Source: Shewanella eurypsychrophilus (GTDB lineage Bacteria > Pseudomonadota > Gammaproteobacteria > Enterobacterales > Shewanellaceae). Taken from it: a DNA stretch of 64,000 bases. The stretch spans positions 838,501-902,500 of the forward strand of contig NZ_CP045503.2 of the NCBI RefSeq assembly GCF_007004545.3. Direction: 5' to 3'. The position numbers were made by a program, and so were the translations under genes. Of this stretch, positions 19,201 to 27,624 are shown piece after piece; the first letter of the stretch is position 1, and each line of letters begins with the position of its first letter. Under the pieces are notes generated by a model. That model saw only the letters and a program-made list of their open reading frames with translations. It had not been told where the DNA came from and searched no databases.

Positions 19201-20780
19201 GTGGTAACACCTCGGATGAAAGTTACCTCAACGCATATTCTGTGCTTAAAGTGGCCGAGTATGAGAATGTCGATGCTCTGCACCCTGGTATCGGTTTCCT
19301 ATCTGAAAGCCCTCAATTTGCGGCGCTTTGTGTCAACAATGGCGTGAACTTCGTTGGACCGAGTGTTCACAGCATGACGACCATGGGGAATAAGTCTAAT
19401 GCTATTAAGACGTCCCAAGACAATGGCGTTCCAGTTGTCCCAGGTAGTCACGGTATTTTGAGCAATGCAGAGCAAGCAGTAAACGTGGCAACCGAAATTG
19501 GCTACCCAGTTCTGCTTAAGGCGGTACAAGGTGGTGGCGGTAAAGGTATCCAGGTCGTCGAACGTCCTGGTGATATGATCAGCCTGTTCCAGCAGACTGC
19601 TACAGAAGCCGCTGCAGCATTTGGTAATGGCGATCTCTACCTTGAGAAGTATGTGACTTCACTGCGTCACATCGAAGTTCAGCTTCTGCGTGATAAGTTT
19701 GGTAATACTAAGGTGCTGGGTATTCGTGACTGTTCGGTTCAGCGTAATAACCAGAAGGTTGTTGAAGAGTCTGGTTCGACCATGTTGCCGCCAGAGCTGA
19801 AAGAGAAGGTATTGAAATATACCCTTGATCTTGGTAATGCGACCGATTACATGGGCGCAGGTACGGTTGAATTTATCTATAACTTAGATACTAACGAAGT
19901 CTACTTCATGGAGATGAACACGCGCCTGCAGGTTGAGCATCCGGTGACTGAAGCGACATCGTGCATCGATATCGTCAGTGCTGGTTTTGATATTGCAGCA
20001 GGTCGTTCAATAGAAAAGTTAGAGCCGCAAGATAAAGGTTATGCGATTGAAGTTCGTGTGACTGCCGAAAAGGCTGCTTTGGATAGCAATGGCATTTTGC
20101 AGCTGCTACCACATCCGGGAATGATCACCGAATATGTGATGCCTGAGCGTGATGATATCGAAATTATCTCTATCGCGGGTGAAGGCAAAGAGGTCTCGCC
20201 TTACTACGATAGCTTGATTGCTCAGATTATCTGCCGTGGTGAAAGCCGTGAAGATGTGATTAATAAGTTGCATGATTATCTTGCTGACCAAGTTGTCATT
20301 AAAGGGATCGCCACTAACATTCCGTTGCTGACTCGTATCTTAAAAGATACCACTTTCAACGAAGGTGTTTACGACACTAACTATCTGCCTCGCCTGATGG
20401 CTAAGCTTGATGTGCCAGAGTTGATTGCCGAGATGGAAGCCGCTGCAGAAACCGTTGGTGTCGATACGGCTTCATTGCGCGTAGGTGAAAGTAACGAGCT
20501 TAAAGTCATGGCACAAGGTGCGGGTATCTTCTATACCTCTCCAGCGCCAGGTGAAGCTGACTTCGTTAAAGAAGGTGACATAGTTACTCTTGACCAGACT
20601 TTAGCGCTTACAGAAGCGATGAAGATGTTCTCACAGCTAAATCTTGCTAGTTATAACCGTAAAGATGCCATCTTGTATCCTGAAGATAAGAAATACCGTA
20701 TTGAGCGGATTCTTAACAGTAATGGTCAACAGGTTTCACAAGGTGACTTACTGTTTGTGGTATCGCCTGTAGAAAACTAA
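16221..20780 (+). CDS. Single-chain carboxyltransferase / biotin carboxylase / biotin carrier protein (acetyl-CoA carboxylase family)
   Basis: This 1519-residue protein combines all parts of a biotin-dependent acyl-CoA carboxylase. Residues about 1-390 resemble AccA (LIDTPGADAGEVANSQ near 160, GAGYSGGAIPLA near 200). About 650-930 is a second, AccD-like carboxyltransferase half (FISSSGMQTKEGAA, GYGDCTGGAQASF). About 940-1400 is biotin carboxylase, with ATP loop QGGGGKGIQV and EMNTRLQVEHPVTE. The last ~70 residues are the biotinyl domain with the biotinylated lysine in EAMKMF (Lys1468). The order CT-CT-BC-BCCP differs from eukaryotic ACC. The substrate (acetyl-CoA or another acyl-CoA) is not shown. 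Codon use looks highly expressed. A terminator follows. Confidence 0.9.
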   Translation: MMTSKNQPTNKTQAQSADPLFLKAEHLAQDFSLFPEHSKQSLAEEIKGLLGEDTIQSNLKELEQLDVDGYVTKVIQPTLDKNRAGAKRVIADLKGKLIAENHQGPFYSAEIELNFGTRTRRIGFIAQERTTNNGAWMPEHHLAACKAIRKFAELSMPIIYLIDTPGADAGEVANSQNQAHSISKAIAESANVDVPTVGIVIGAGYSGGAIPLASANILLSLRDGIFNTIQPQGLQSIARKYNLSWQECAKSVGVSPEELYTSGCIDGIIDFSPTDKDERQHNLRRAIISSIEAVENAAVQFVRESKDLREHYDRSLTRFLNPSKNLEALEHHAELAVANNPTMHLNLFGSSYRYLRYLTLRSRIQSISQEQYGRLSKVSVPEGDLLARIQQEQDRVFQSWLSNPDKLVYDEELNKLWGNFSAKRDEVSTERNMLTRLILGEPKENYKKARKALIFNISWSLFHRWKGNAENNFKGLIQYLETLPSEVTQADWPELNKLTVLDVVVHDELREDFIWQCHNILIFNALYDNVVGNLASIAKEAMMSKSLSRASVDNLLHSSIDRALSTQNVANDKNKFYKWLKYFMGQSNRAELLTKTEQWKSVGFPQLNDSLFVILTYFFERLLPEYFDSEEESGEYTGAINPVRIGRRKDFWNRLTMGYQDLLIQKVLRDDKRAGKMGWESVIGKFFTDFDEINGDKMSANLLNFPGFRLSIEDALDKGIRPCGLITGMADFERNGQQMRVGVAVSNTAFQAGAFDMASAEKFSALLIECAKRKLPVICFISSSGMQTKEGAAALFSMAVVNDRITRFIRDNELPVLMFGYGDCTGGAQASFVTHPLVQTYYLSGTNMPFAGQMVVPAYLPSTATLSNYLSKVPGAMNALVTNPFSNTIDDQLSSIDPLMPKPTAEIEDVIANALSTLVPEMMAADEEIVQDDPRELMKPIKKVLVHARGCTAVKLIRKAHDNGIDVVLVASDPDMTSVPADMLKGNDKLVCIGGNTSDESYLNAYSVLKVAEYENVDALHPGIGFLSESPQFAALCVNNGVNFVGPSVHSMTTMGNKSNAIKTSQDNGVPVVPGSHGILSNAEQAVNVATEIGYPVLLKAVQGGGGKGIQVVERPGDMISLFQQTATEAAAAFGNGDLYLEKYVTSLRHIEVQLLRDKFGNTKVLGIRDCSVQRNNQKVVEESGSTMLPPELKEKVLKYTLDLGNATDYMGAGTVEFIYNLDTNEVYFMEMNTRLQVEHPVTEATSCIDIVSAGFDIAAGRSIEKLEPQDKGYAIEVRVTAEKAALDSNGILQLLPHPGMITEYVMPERDDIEIISIAGEGKEVSPYYDSLIAQIICRGESREDVINKLHDYLADQVVIKGIATNIPLLTRILKDTTFNEGVYDTNYLPRLMAKLDVPELIAEMEAAAETVGVDTASLRVGESNELKVMAQGAGIFYTSPAPGEADFVKEGDIVTLDQTLALTEAMKMFSQLNLASYNRKDAILYPEDKKYRIERILNSNGQQVSQGDLLFVVSPVEN

Positions 20781-20833
20781 TTCTGTATCGCGCATTGCAG
20801 TGCAAGTGCGTTAACTAGAATGCAAAAATAATG

Positions 20834-20864
20834 ATCCCCGTCACCTGTGATGGGGATTTTTTTT
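20834..20864 (+). terminator. Rho-independent terminator after the fused carboxylase
   Basis: ATCCCCGTCAC / GTGATGGGGAT hairpin with a 2-base loop and one mismatch, followed by nine T residues, about 55 bp past the stop. Confidence 0.9.
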
Positions 20865-21039
20865 TGCTTTCTCTCCCGCTCCATTATTTTATCTAATCTA
20901 TAATTCATACATTGCACCAGTTTATTTCTGTAAGCGATTGAAAAATACTGTTTATGTTACATTAGAATTTATATCTTTGTGATATGGGGAAACGGGTGTA
21001 TTTTTCGTTTTTTATAACTCTATTTATGAAGCAAAACAG

Positions 21040-22434
21040 ATGAACAATAAAATCATTGTTGGTAGTGAAGAGTGGTGCTCTTTACCTGAGCTAGGTATTA
21101 AGGCGATTAAGGCTCGTGTTGACTCCGGGGCGACAACATCTTCTATTCACGCCATAAATATCTCTACTTTTAAGCGTAATGGAAGCACTTGGGTCAGTTA
21201 TGAAGTCCACCCAATTCAAGGGAGCCGTAAGGTGACCCTACATTGTGAGTCTAAATTGATCGACCGACGTGTGATTAAGAGCTCGAACGGCGAAACCGAA
21301 CGGCGTTATGTGATCAGAGAGCGGATGCAACTTGGCGATCAAAGCTGGGATGTCGATCTCACTTTGACTAACCGTGCCAATATGGGCTTCAGAATGCTGT
21401 TAGGCCGAGAAGCTATGGGGCAAAAAATATTAGTCGATCCGTCGGTTAACTATAATTTTGGTGATTTTACCGAAGATGAAGTTAATTTTTTGTACGGCAA
21501 TAAGAAAGTGCCTAGTAGTGGACTTAAAATTGGTCTATTAGCGAGTAACCCAAATTTATACAGTAATCGACGTATTATGGAGGCGGGTCAGCAGCGTGGT
21601 CATGAGATGTTCTTCTATAACATTCAACAATGTTATATGAAGCTAGATGCCTCTGAGCCAGAAGTACACTATCGCGGTGGACAGATCCTAAATGATCTTG
21701 ATGCTGTGATCCCTAGGATCCGCCCAAGCATGACCTTTTATGGCTGCGCCTTAACACGTCATTTTGAAAGTTTAGGTGTGATGGCATTGAATAACTCTGC
21801 AGCCATCACTCAGTCCCGAGACAAGCTATTTTCACTGCAACTGCTGCAGAAAAATAACTTAGATATACCGACCAGTGGTTTCGCCAATTCACCAGCCGAT
21901 ACGACCGATCTTATTGATATGGTCGGCGGGGCGCCACTTATCGTCAAGTTACTCGAAGGTACGCAAGGCAAAGGTGTTGTGCTGGCCGAGACCCGCAAGG
22001 CTGCTGAGAGTGTGATTAATGCATTTAAATCCTTGAAGGCGAACTTGCTGGTTCAGGAATTTATTAAGGAAGCCCAAGGCAAAGATCTGCGTTGCTTTGT
22101 GATTGATGGCAAGATTGTCGCATCGATTGAGCGCACAGCAGCGCCGGGTGAATTTAGAGCTAACATTCATCAAGGCGGTACAGCATCCATTGTACAGATC
22201 ACCCCTGAAGAGAAAAAGCTGGCTATTCGGGCCGCTAAAACTATGGGGTTACAGGTTGCTGGCGTGGATATTATTCGCTCGAGTAAAGGGCCGCTGTTAT
22301 TAGAGATCAACTCTTCACCTGGGCTTGAAGGCATAGAAGCTGCCACAGGCATAGATGTTGCTGCGGCTATGATCGATTCAATCGAGAAAAAGCTTGGCTG
22401 GAAACGCGCTTCATCAGTCGATACTTCTTTCTAA
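21040..22434 (+). CDS. RimB-like protease domain fused to RimK-like ATP-grasp glutamate ligase
   Basis: The 464-residue protein has two parts. Residues 1-140 match the 'ATP-dependent zinc protease' (DUF785/RimB) family: [15 protein letters not shown] at 24-38 is the aspartic-protease-like D-S-G-A signature, with LLGREAM later. From about 157 a RimK-like ATP-grasp enzyme follows ([38 protein letters not shown]). E. coli RimK (about 300) adds glutamates to ribosomal protein S6, and in Pseudomonas a separate RimB trims them. A fusion would join adding and removing activities in one chain. The target is inferred, not shown. It is monocistronic after a 258-bp gap. Confidence 0.88.
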   Translation: MNNKIIVGSEEWCSLPELGIKAIKARVDSGATTSSIHAINISTFKRNGSTWVSYEVHPIQGSRKVTLHCESKLIDRRVIKSSNGETERRYVIRERMQLGDQSWDVDLTLTNRANMGFRMLLGREAMGQKILVDPSVNYNFGDFTEDEVNFLYGNKKVPSSGLKIGLLASNPNLYSNRRIMEAGQQRGHEMFFYNIQQCYMKLDASEPEVHYRGGQILNDLDAVIPRIRPSMTFYGCALTRHFESLGVMALNNSAAITQSRDKLFSLQLLQKNNLDIPTSGFANSPADTTDLIDMVGGAPLIVKLLEGTQGKGVVLAETRKAAESVINAFKSLKANLLVQEFIKEAQGKDLRCFVIDGKIVASIERTAAPGEFRANIHQGGTASIVQITPEEKKLAIRAAKTMGLQVAGVDIIRSSKGPLLLEINSSPGLEGIEAATGIDVAAAMIDSIEKKLGWKRASSVDTSF

Positions 22435-22505
22435 AGTATCTTATCTTTATAGGTATTTTATCCAGATTAGTTGCCGTGTGGGGGCTAATCTGTATCTGTT
22501 TTAAA

Positions 22506-22566
22506 TTCACTTCTTCACTTCTTCACTTCTTCACTTCTTCACTTCTTCACTTCTTCACTTCTTCAT
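22506..22566. repeat. 8-bp tandem repeat (TTCTTCAC)n, about 7.5 copies
   Basis: Six perfect TTCTTCAC units at 22511-22558, flanked by a partial unit before and a TTCTTCAT variant after. It lies between the RimB-RimK gene and the second barrel/PstS-like/GGDEF unit. Confidence 0.95.
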
Positions 22567-22693
22567 TTTTAATCGCTAAAACTTCATAGCACAAAATTCC
22601 GAATCTCAAGCCAAACCTCAAATACATTGCTGATTTAGCGATAACTGTTCTATTTTTAAGTAGGGGTACTTGAAATGCCCAATAAAGGTCGCT

Positions 22694-24043
22694 ATGCCGG
22701 AAAAAATAACTAAGAAGTTGGATGGAAACCTAGACAATACCAGCAATATCCTTCTTTGGATAAAAGGTGGGATTACTGTGCTTGTAGTGATTCACCTTTG
22801 TGTCATGAGTCAGGTACAGGCTCGCACCCATGATCACCATGAGCAGTCAGAGTTTAACTTGAATTTCAGTGGTTTTGGTACTTTAGGTGTAGTGAGAAGC
22901 TTCAGCGATGAGCTACTGTTTCATCGTGAGTTAAGTATGAACGCCAGTGACTCTGAGTACTCCTTTAAACCAGATAGCTTACTCGGACTGCAAGTCAATG
23001 CAGACTTCAGTGAGAGTTTAGATGGCATTGCTCAAGTGGTGCTTAAGGATAGGACAAGCGATCTTATTTTGGATAGCTTAGAGCTGATGTTTTTGCGCTA
23101 TCGGCCAAATCGTGACTGGTCAATTAGGCTTGGAAGGACCAGCACAGATCTCTATATGCTTTCAGAATATAGGAACGTCAGCTATGCCTACCTCTGGTCG
23201 AGACCCATACCCGAGTTCTATACTCTTACCTCAACGGTTTCGAAAATTGACGGTATCGATATCAGCTATACCCATGAGCTAGGCGGGGGGAGTTGGGAGA
23301 CTAAGTTGGCCTATGGCATTACGCACTCACTGCTTGCTGTGCAGACGGGTCGTTTCGATGTCGATCTTAAAAATGTTGTCGCACTGACCTCTATCTATAC
23401 GTGGGAGGACTGGATATTTAGACTCGCAGCCGCTTCGGTTGAAGTGGATGAATTGGATTTTATGACTAATGATTTAGTCACAGGGCTCAACTTAGTGCCG
23501 GCTACATTATGGCCGGAAGCGCGAGTTCTGGCACAGGAGTTAGATGGGCCGGGTCAGAAGTTGCAATATTATGCTCTGGGTTTGCAATATGATCATATGA
23601 ACTGGATCATTCAGTCTGAGCTTGGCTATATCGACTCTGACTGGGGGATGCTGCAATCTTTCTACAATGGTTATTTGAGTGTGGGCTACCGTGTCGATGA
23701 GATGACATTCTATAGCGTACTAGCCTATATAGATAATTCAGAAGAGCCAGCTCACTACGTTTCACCTCAATTGCCCAAAGGCTTGCCTATTGAGGTTGCT
23801 GGACAAATAAACGCTTTGTATGAAGGGGCTGTAGAGGCATTTAGTGCTGGCCAAGTAGAGCAGACGACCTTCAGTTTAGGGCTAAGGTGGGACCTTTATC
23901 CCAATACCTGTGTGAAGTTTCAATGGGATCACTCTTGGGTCGATCCAAGCGCTACGGCAATGTGGACTCAGACTCTGGAGCTATTTGAAGATGCCGAGGT
24001 CGATCTCTTGTCACTTAACTTCAGCTTCATCTTCAGCCTATGA
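22694..24043 (+). CDS. Outer-membrane beta-barrel protein, first gene of the second sensor-like operon
   Basis: A start at 22694 (MPEKITKK, preceded by AAAGG) gives 449 residues; an upstream TTG at 22670 with an AGGGG box is the alternative. A long positively charged N-tail precedes a hydrophobic segment (about 25-47) ending ...QVQA, a probable signal peptide. The rest is rich in alternating strands with aromatic residues and ends LNFSFIFSL, a barrel-like C-terminus. It has no close sequence likeness by eye to the barrel at 5074 but holds the same place beside a PstS-like gene and a GGDEF gene. It overlaps the next gene by 4 bp (ATGA). Confidence 0.72.
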   Translation: MPEKITKKLDGNLDNTSNILLWIKGGITVLVVIHLCVMSQVQARTHDHHEQSEFNLNFSGFGTLGVVRSFSDELLFHRELSMNASDSEYSFKPDSLLGLQVNADFSESLDGIAQVVLKDRTSDLILDSLELMFLRYRPNRDWSIRLGRTSTDLYMLSEYRNVSYAYLWSRPIPEFYTLTSTVSKIDGIDISYTHELGGGSWETKLAYGITHSLLAVQTGRFDVDLKNVVALTSIYTWEDWIFRLAAASVEVDELDFMTNDLVTGLNLVPATLWPEARVLAQELDGPGQKLQYYALGLQYDHMNWIIQSELGYIDSDWGMLQSFYNGYLSVGYRVDEMTFYSVLAYIDNSEEPAHYVSPQLPKGLPIEVAGQINALYEGAVEAFSAGQVEQTTFSLGLRWDLYPNTCVKFQWDHSWVDPSATAMWTQTLELFEDAEVDLLSLNFSFIFSL

Positions 24044-24465
24044 AGTATTTAGTTGGATTACTCATCTTGATGCTTACTCTGCCGATTAGAGCCGAGGGCG
24101 AGCTGCTGGTGGTTGTAAGCCGTGAGAGTCGTATCGATTCATTGACTAAGAGCCAAGTGGTGGATCTGTTTATGGGCCGATATGTGAATTTTCCCAATGG
24201 AGATAAAGCTAAAGTGTTCGATCTCGCCCCTAAATCTGAACTCAAAGGGCAATTTTATGCAAGATTGGTTAACCGAACCGAGGCGCAGATCGATGCGTAC
24301 TGGGCCAGGTTGCTCTTCTCTGGTCGTAATGCTCCCCCTAAAGAAACAGAATCTCCGAGCCAATTAATTCATGAGCTTATGAGCTCAAGCCATGCTATTG
24401 GTTATCTTTCTAGTCATGATTTGACTGACTCTCTGAAGGTGGTGTATCGCTTTGAAGCGCTTTAG
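24040..24465 (+). CDS. Small exported PstS-like (PBP-like) protein, second copy
   Basis: The 141-residue protein has a signal peptide (1-18, cleavage at IRA-EG) and one PBP-like domain: SLTKSQVVDLFMGRY, PNGDKAKVFDLAP, YWARLLFSG and HAIGYLS. Line-up with the 4662-5090 product is colinear: PDGQK with NGDKA, WDRLVYSG with WARLLFSG, GSIGYI with AIGYLS. Its ATG overlaps the barrel stop (ATGA) and its own end overlaps the next start by 14 bp, so the three are one translationally coupled unit. Role inferred: periplasmic partner of the cyclase. Confidence 0.78.
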   Translation: MKYLVGLLILMLTLPIRAEGELLVVVSRESRIDSLTKSQVVDLFMGRYVNFPNGDKAKVFDLAPKSELKGQFYARLVNRTEAQIDAYWARLLFSGRNAPPKETESPSQLIHELMSSSHAIGYLSSHDLTDSLKVVYRFEAL

Positions 24466-26107
24466 ACATAAGCTGTATTTTAAGGTCGCAGCGGCAATTG
24501 CCCTGAGTGCTGCAATTGTTGCTGTGCTAAGTTCATATTTCTTTTACTTTGACGAATTAGCCAGAAATGAACAGGATTCTAGAGAGCATGTTCATCAGTT
24601 ATCAAGAACCGTAGAGAAGACTGCATCTATCGCTGTTTATGTACAAGACTCAGTGCTGGCCAGCGAGATAATTGACGGATTGGCGATTAATGATCTGGTA
24701 TCGGAAGTTGAACTTATCAGTGAACCTGGTTTTTCCGTTTTTTCTGGCGAAGGGAGCTTAGTGGGTAAAGAGGGGGTTTCGACCTTGCTTCTCTATCATC
24801 CTTTTTCGGAAAGTGAGGTGATAGGAGAACTTAAAATTCTACCAAATGAAGCGTTTATTGCTCGCAATGCCAAAGATGCAGCGGTTAACCAGGCTCAGAT
24901 GCTGGCTCTGCTAACTGTTGTGACTGCGATTCTTGTCTCATTTATAGTACATAAGACATTAACCTCGCCGCTAAATAGGATCACCAACAAATTTGAAGAG
25001 ATAAAGCCGGGTGAAACCTGTCATATCACAGTTCCTCGATTTCATCAGCAAGACGAGATAGGAAGTCTGGTTAAGGGGATTAATGCTCTGGTTTCATCAT
25101 TGAATCAGTCGATAGATTCAGAGCGTAATTTAAGAGAAAAGACTGAGATTTTAGAGAAGAAGTTTAGGCTTATCTTTGAACAAGCCAGTGCGGGGATTTG
25201 TCTTATCGACAGTGAAAATCTGTTAGTTACCGCTAACCCAGCTTTTCACCGAATAATCTTTAAGTCGCATTCTATTGCTGATGCGATAGGGCTATGTCTC
25301 ACAGATTGGTTTTATAACAAGCAGCAATTAGAGAGCTTTCTTACAGATATCAGACAGAGTCATCATTTAGATACGGTTGCACTCGATCTAAAAATGAAAA
25401 CATTAGCGGGATCGCCTGATTGCTGGGTACATTGTTTGTTCTCAAAGGTTTTAGATGGAGAGAGTCAAAGCAGTCTGATGATCGAAGTTCTCATGTACGA
25501 TGTCACCGAGCGAACTGAAAGAGAGATAAATACTCGCTTTGAAGCGGATCATGATGGCTTAACCCATCTTAAAAACAGACGAGCCGGTAGACGTTCGCTG
25601 ATGGATTTATTTGAAAGAGCTAAAGCTAATAGCAAGATTGCAGTGATCATGAATATCGATTTGGACAATTTCAAAACAATCAATGATGACTATGGTCATG
25701 AAATGGGTGACTTAGTGTTGATCGAAGTAGGGCGTCGGATGATGTCCGTATTCAGAAATGATGATCTCTGCGTACGCTGGGGCGGAGATGAATTTATAGT
25801 GGGCTGTTATTTTGATAGTAGTCATTTTGAAACGAGAAGTTTACCAGCGATTGAGAAGCTCGCGGCTGAATTGAGAGAGGCGTTAAATAAACAGATAAAA
25901 CTGAATGGTGAGTTGAGTATCAAAATCGGTGGCAGCATAGGTATCGCTATATATCCGCAGCATGGTGACGATTTAGAATCGGTGCTATCAGCGGCAGATA
26001 GCGCCATGTACAAGTCGAAACAAGAGGGAAGAAATCAATATAGCATCTTTAACTCAGAGCTTACGGATGGATCAAGTACTTGCTCTAAGAGTCACCCAAA
26101 GGCCTAA
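24452..26107 (+). CDS. Membrane HAMP-PAS-GGDEF diguanylate cyclase
   Basis: The 551-residue protein starts with TTG at 24452 (MKRFRHKLYFK), inside the end of the previous gene. Layout: TM1 about 12-32, a periplasmic part of about 115 residues resembling the CHASE8 input of YfiN/TpbB-type cyclases, TM2 about 150-171, HAMP about 172-225, a PAS domain about 238-352, GGDEF about 365-535. The catalytic motif is GGDEF near 444, with an RxxD inhibitory site (RNDD) just upstream. No EAL domain. It should make c-di-GMP under control of an envelope signal. Partner genes upstream suggest the signal passes through the barrel and the PstS-like protein (inference). Confidence 0.88.
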   Translation: MKRFRHKLYFKVAAAIALSAAIVAVLSSYFFYFDELARNEQDSREHVHQLSRTVEKTASIAVYVQDSVLASEIIDGLAINDLVSEVELISEPGFSVFSGEGSLVGKEGVSTLLLYHPFSESEVIGELKILPNEAFIARNAKDAAVNQAQMLALLTVVTAILVSFIVHKTLTSPLNRITNKFEEIKPGETCHITVPRFHQQDEIGSLVKGINALVSSLNQSIDSERNLREKTEILEKKFRLIFEQASAGICLIDSENLLVTANPAFHRIIFKSHSIADAIGLCLTDWFYNKQQLESFLTDIRQSHHLDTVALDLKMKTLAGSPDCWVHCLFSKVLDGESQSSLMIEVLMYDVTERTEREINTRFEADHDGLTHLKNRRAGRRSLMDLFERAKANSKIAVIMNIDLDNFKTINDDYGHEMGDLVLIEVGRRMMSVFRNDDLCVRWGGDEFIVGCYFDSSHFETRSLPAIEKLAAELREALNKQIKLNGELSIKIGGSIGIAIYPQHGDDLESVLSAADSAMYKSKQEGRNQYSIFNSELTDGSSTCSKSHPKA

Positions 26108-26189
26108 CCTTTAATCTAATTGCAGACAAAGAGTGTGTATAGATGCTATCTATTTATAATCAAAAGTGACCCAGTTTAAAGAGAGGAAA

Positions 26190-26450
26190 TTAGTTTAAGA
26201 GTTCATGATCTTCGGGAAGCTGTCTACTAATCCATAAAACCAATTTATGTTTCATATTTGGCCCGTCTTCTTTATCGACAGCGAGAGGTTGAATGAGTTT
26301 ATCGGTAACGAGCAGACGATAGATACACTCGACTTTATCTTTTGGTGAGATCCCCTTGCCGAAATCATCAAAGCCACGCTTCTTAGCGTAGCCTACGCCA
26401 ATTTCCATGGCGAGTTTTAATAGCTGTACATCGTGTTTACCTTGCTTCAT
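26190..26450 (-). CDS. DUF5062 family small protein
   Basis: The 86-residue protein matches, from memory, the DUF5062 family of Vibrio and Shewanella: LAMEIGVGYAKKRGFDDFG, then KDKVECIYRLLVTDKL and a C-terminal LWISRQLPEDHEL. It has no signal peptide or membrane segment and is probably cytoplasmic and helical. Function is unknown. An AGGGAG box precedes the start on the minus strand. It is convergent with the upstream cyclase gene. Confidence 0.75.
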   Translation of the reverse strand: MKQGKHDVQLLKLAMEIGVGYAKKRGFDDFGKGISPKDKVECIYRLLVTDKLIQPLAVDKEDGPNMKHKLVLWISRQLPEDHELLN

Positions 26451-26829
26451 ATGAGCTCCCTCAAAAGGTTATACCCAACAAATTACCTGAATTGAATGAG
26501 ATAGCAAGGAGAGGATCCACGTTCAACTCATAGGGCCTAGTTCCTAGAACCTAGGAACTTCTACCTTTTAAAACCTGTATCTCACCTAGTCTTTAAATTC
26601 CTATACTCGACTCTCTGTAAGCGCTTAGGTTGCGTTAAAATTTTTTCTTGGTCTTGGCAGCTTATCGATTAAATTTAGCTAGGTCTACATACCTGTTTGA
26701 GGCCTTAATCTTATCAATTTGATTGCTTGTAACTTGTTGTTTTTGTTGGTTTTATTTTTATTGGTTTATTCTGTATTGAATGTTAGCCTTCGGTTCTGGT
26801 AACTGATCTTATGTAGCAAGAGGCGTTAA
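26451..26829. other. Intergenic region between DUF5062 and Qnr-like genes
   Basis: It holds an 8-bp inverted repeat, GTTCCTAG (26540-26547) and CTAGGAAC (26551-26558), which includes a CTAGAAC heptamer like the 11225 array. The rest is A/T-rich with T-runs before the Qnr-like gene. No gene is seen. No convincing LexA box was found. Confidence 0.6.
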
Positions 26830-27486
26830 TTGAATAAAAAAAATGAGGTGTTCGAAGGGGTCAACTTTAGTCATCAGGATATGAATGATTCACATTTTGA
26901 GCAGTGTAAATTTTATAACTGTAATTTTAACCATACTGATCTCAGTGACAGTTATTTTGTCGACTGCTCATTTATAGAGCAAGGTGCTGTGAGTGGTTGT
27001 GATTTTGAGTACGCTAATTTACGAGATGCGAGTTTCAAGAATTGCCAGTTAGCTATGGTTAATTTCAGAGGAGCTGACTGCTTCGGTACTGAGTTTAGGA
27101 ATTGTGACCTGAAAGGGGCCAACTTTCTCAAGACACGTTTTGCCAATCAGATAAGCAGGCAGGTGTATTTTTGCTCTGTGTATATGACGGGTTGTAACTT
27201 GTCTTACGCTAATTTTGAGCGGCAATGTATCGAGAAGTGCGATCTCTATGAGAACAAATGGACTGGTGCAAATTTATATGGGGCTTCGTTTAAGGGCTCT
27301 GATTTGAGTCGAGGTGAGTTTTCCAGTGACGCTTGGGGTCAGTTTAATCTGAGGGAGTGCAATCTTTCTCATGCAGAACTCTATGGTTTAGACCCGAGAA
27401 AGGTGAACTTGAGCGGGGTTAAAATTTGCATGTGGCAGCAGGAGCAGTTACTCGAGCCTCTTGGATTGATTGTTGGGCCTGACTAG
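26830..27486 (+). CDS. QnrA-like pentapeptide repeat protein
   Basis: The protein starts with TTG and is 218 residues, the same length as QnrA. It is built of pentapeptide repeats (A/C/D-[L/F/N]-x-x) such as FSHQDM, ANLRDASFKNC, CDLKGANF and GSDLSRG. The C-terminus, VKICMWQQEQLLEPLG, matches the QnrA ending as I remember it. Qnr proteins mimic DNA and bind gyrase or topoisomerase IV, giving low-level quinolone protection. Shewanella algae is the known chromosomal source of qnrA. Here it is chromosomal, near an IS3 element, with its own terminator. Native role unknown; identity to QnrA needs alignment. It is expressed from a TTG start, with no strong ribosome site seen. Confidence 0.88.
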   Translation: MNKKNEVFEGVNFSHQDMNDSHFEQCKFYNCNFNHTDLSDSYFVDCSFIEQGAVSGCDFEYANLRDASFKNCQLAMVNFRGADCFGTEFRNCDLKGANFLKTRFANQISRQVYFCSVYMTGCNLSYANFERQCIEKCDLYENKWTGANLYGASFKGSDLSRGEFSSDAWGQFNLRECNLSHAELYGLDPRKVNLSGVKICMWQQEQLLEPLGLIVGPD

Positions 27487-27501
27487 CTTAAAAGGTTAAA
27501 T

Positions 27502-27517
27502 AATACCGATTGGTATT
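27502..27517. repeat. Palindrome AATACCGATTGGTATT
   Basis: AATACC and GGTATT flank GATT. The same 16-mer, with one change, appears at 62775-62790. Both lie just past a gene end. Confidence 0.6.
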
Positions 27518-27524
27518 AAAGAGT

Positions 27525-27558
27525 AAAAAAAACCACCTCGAAAGGTGGTTTTTATTTT
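27525..27558 (+). terminator. Rho-independent terminator of the Qnr-like gene
   Basis: ACCACCTC / AAGGTGGT hairpin followed by a T-rich tract, about 40 bp past the stop; A-run on the left side makes it work for either strand. Confidence 0.85.
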
Positions 27559-27624
27559 TAAACTTCAGCTTACCGTTGATATGACCCCCTAAAAGTGGAC
27601 ACCTTATATAAGCGATAAGGTGCC

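Noticed and set aside
26767..26782. Possible LexA box upstream of the Qnr-like gene (CTGT-N8-TTAG)
   Set aside because: The right half does not match CAG, so SOS control is not supported.
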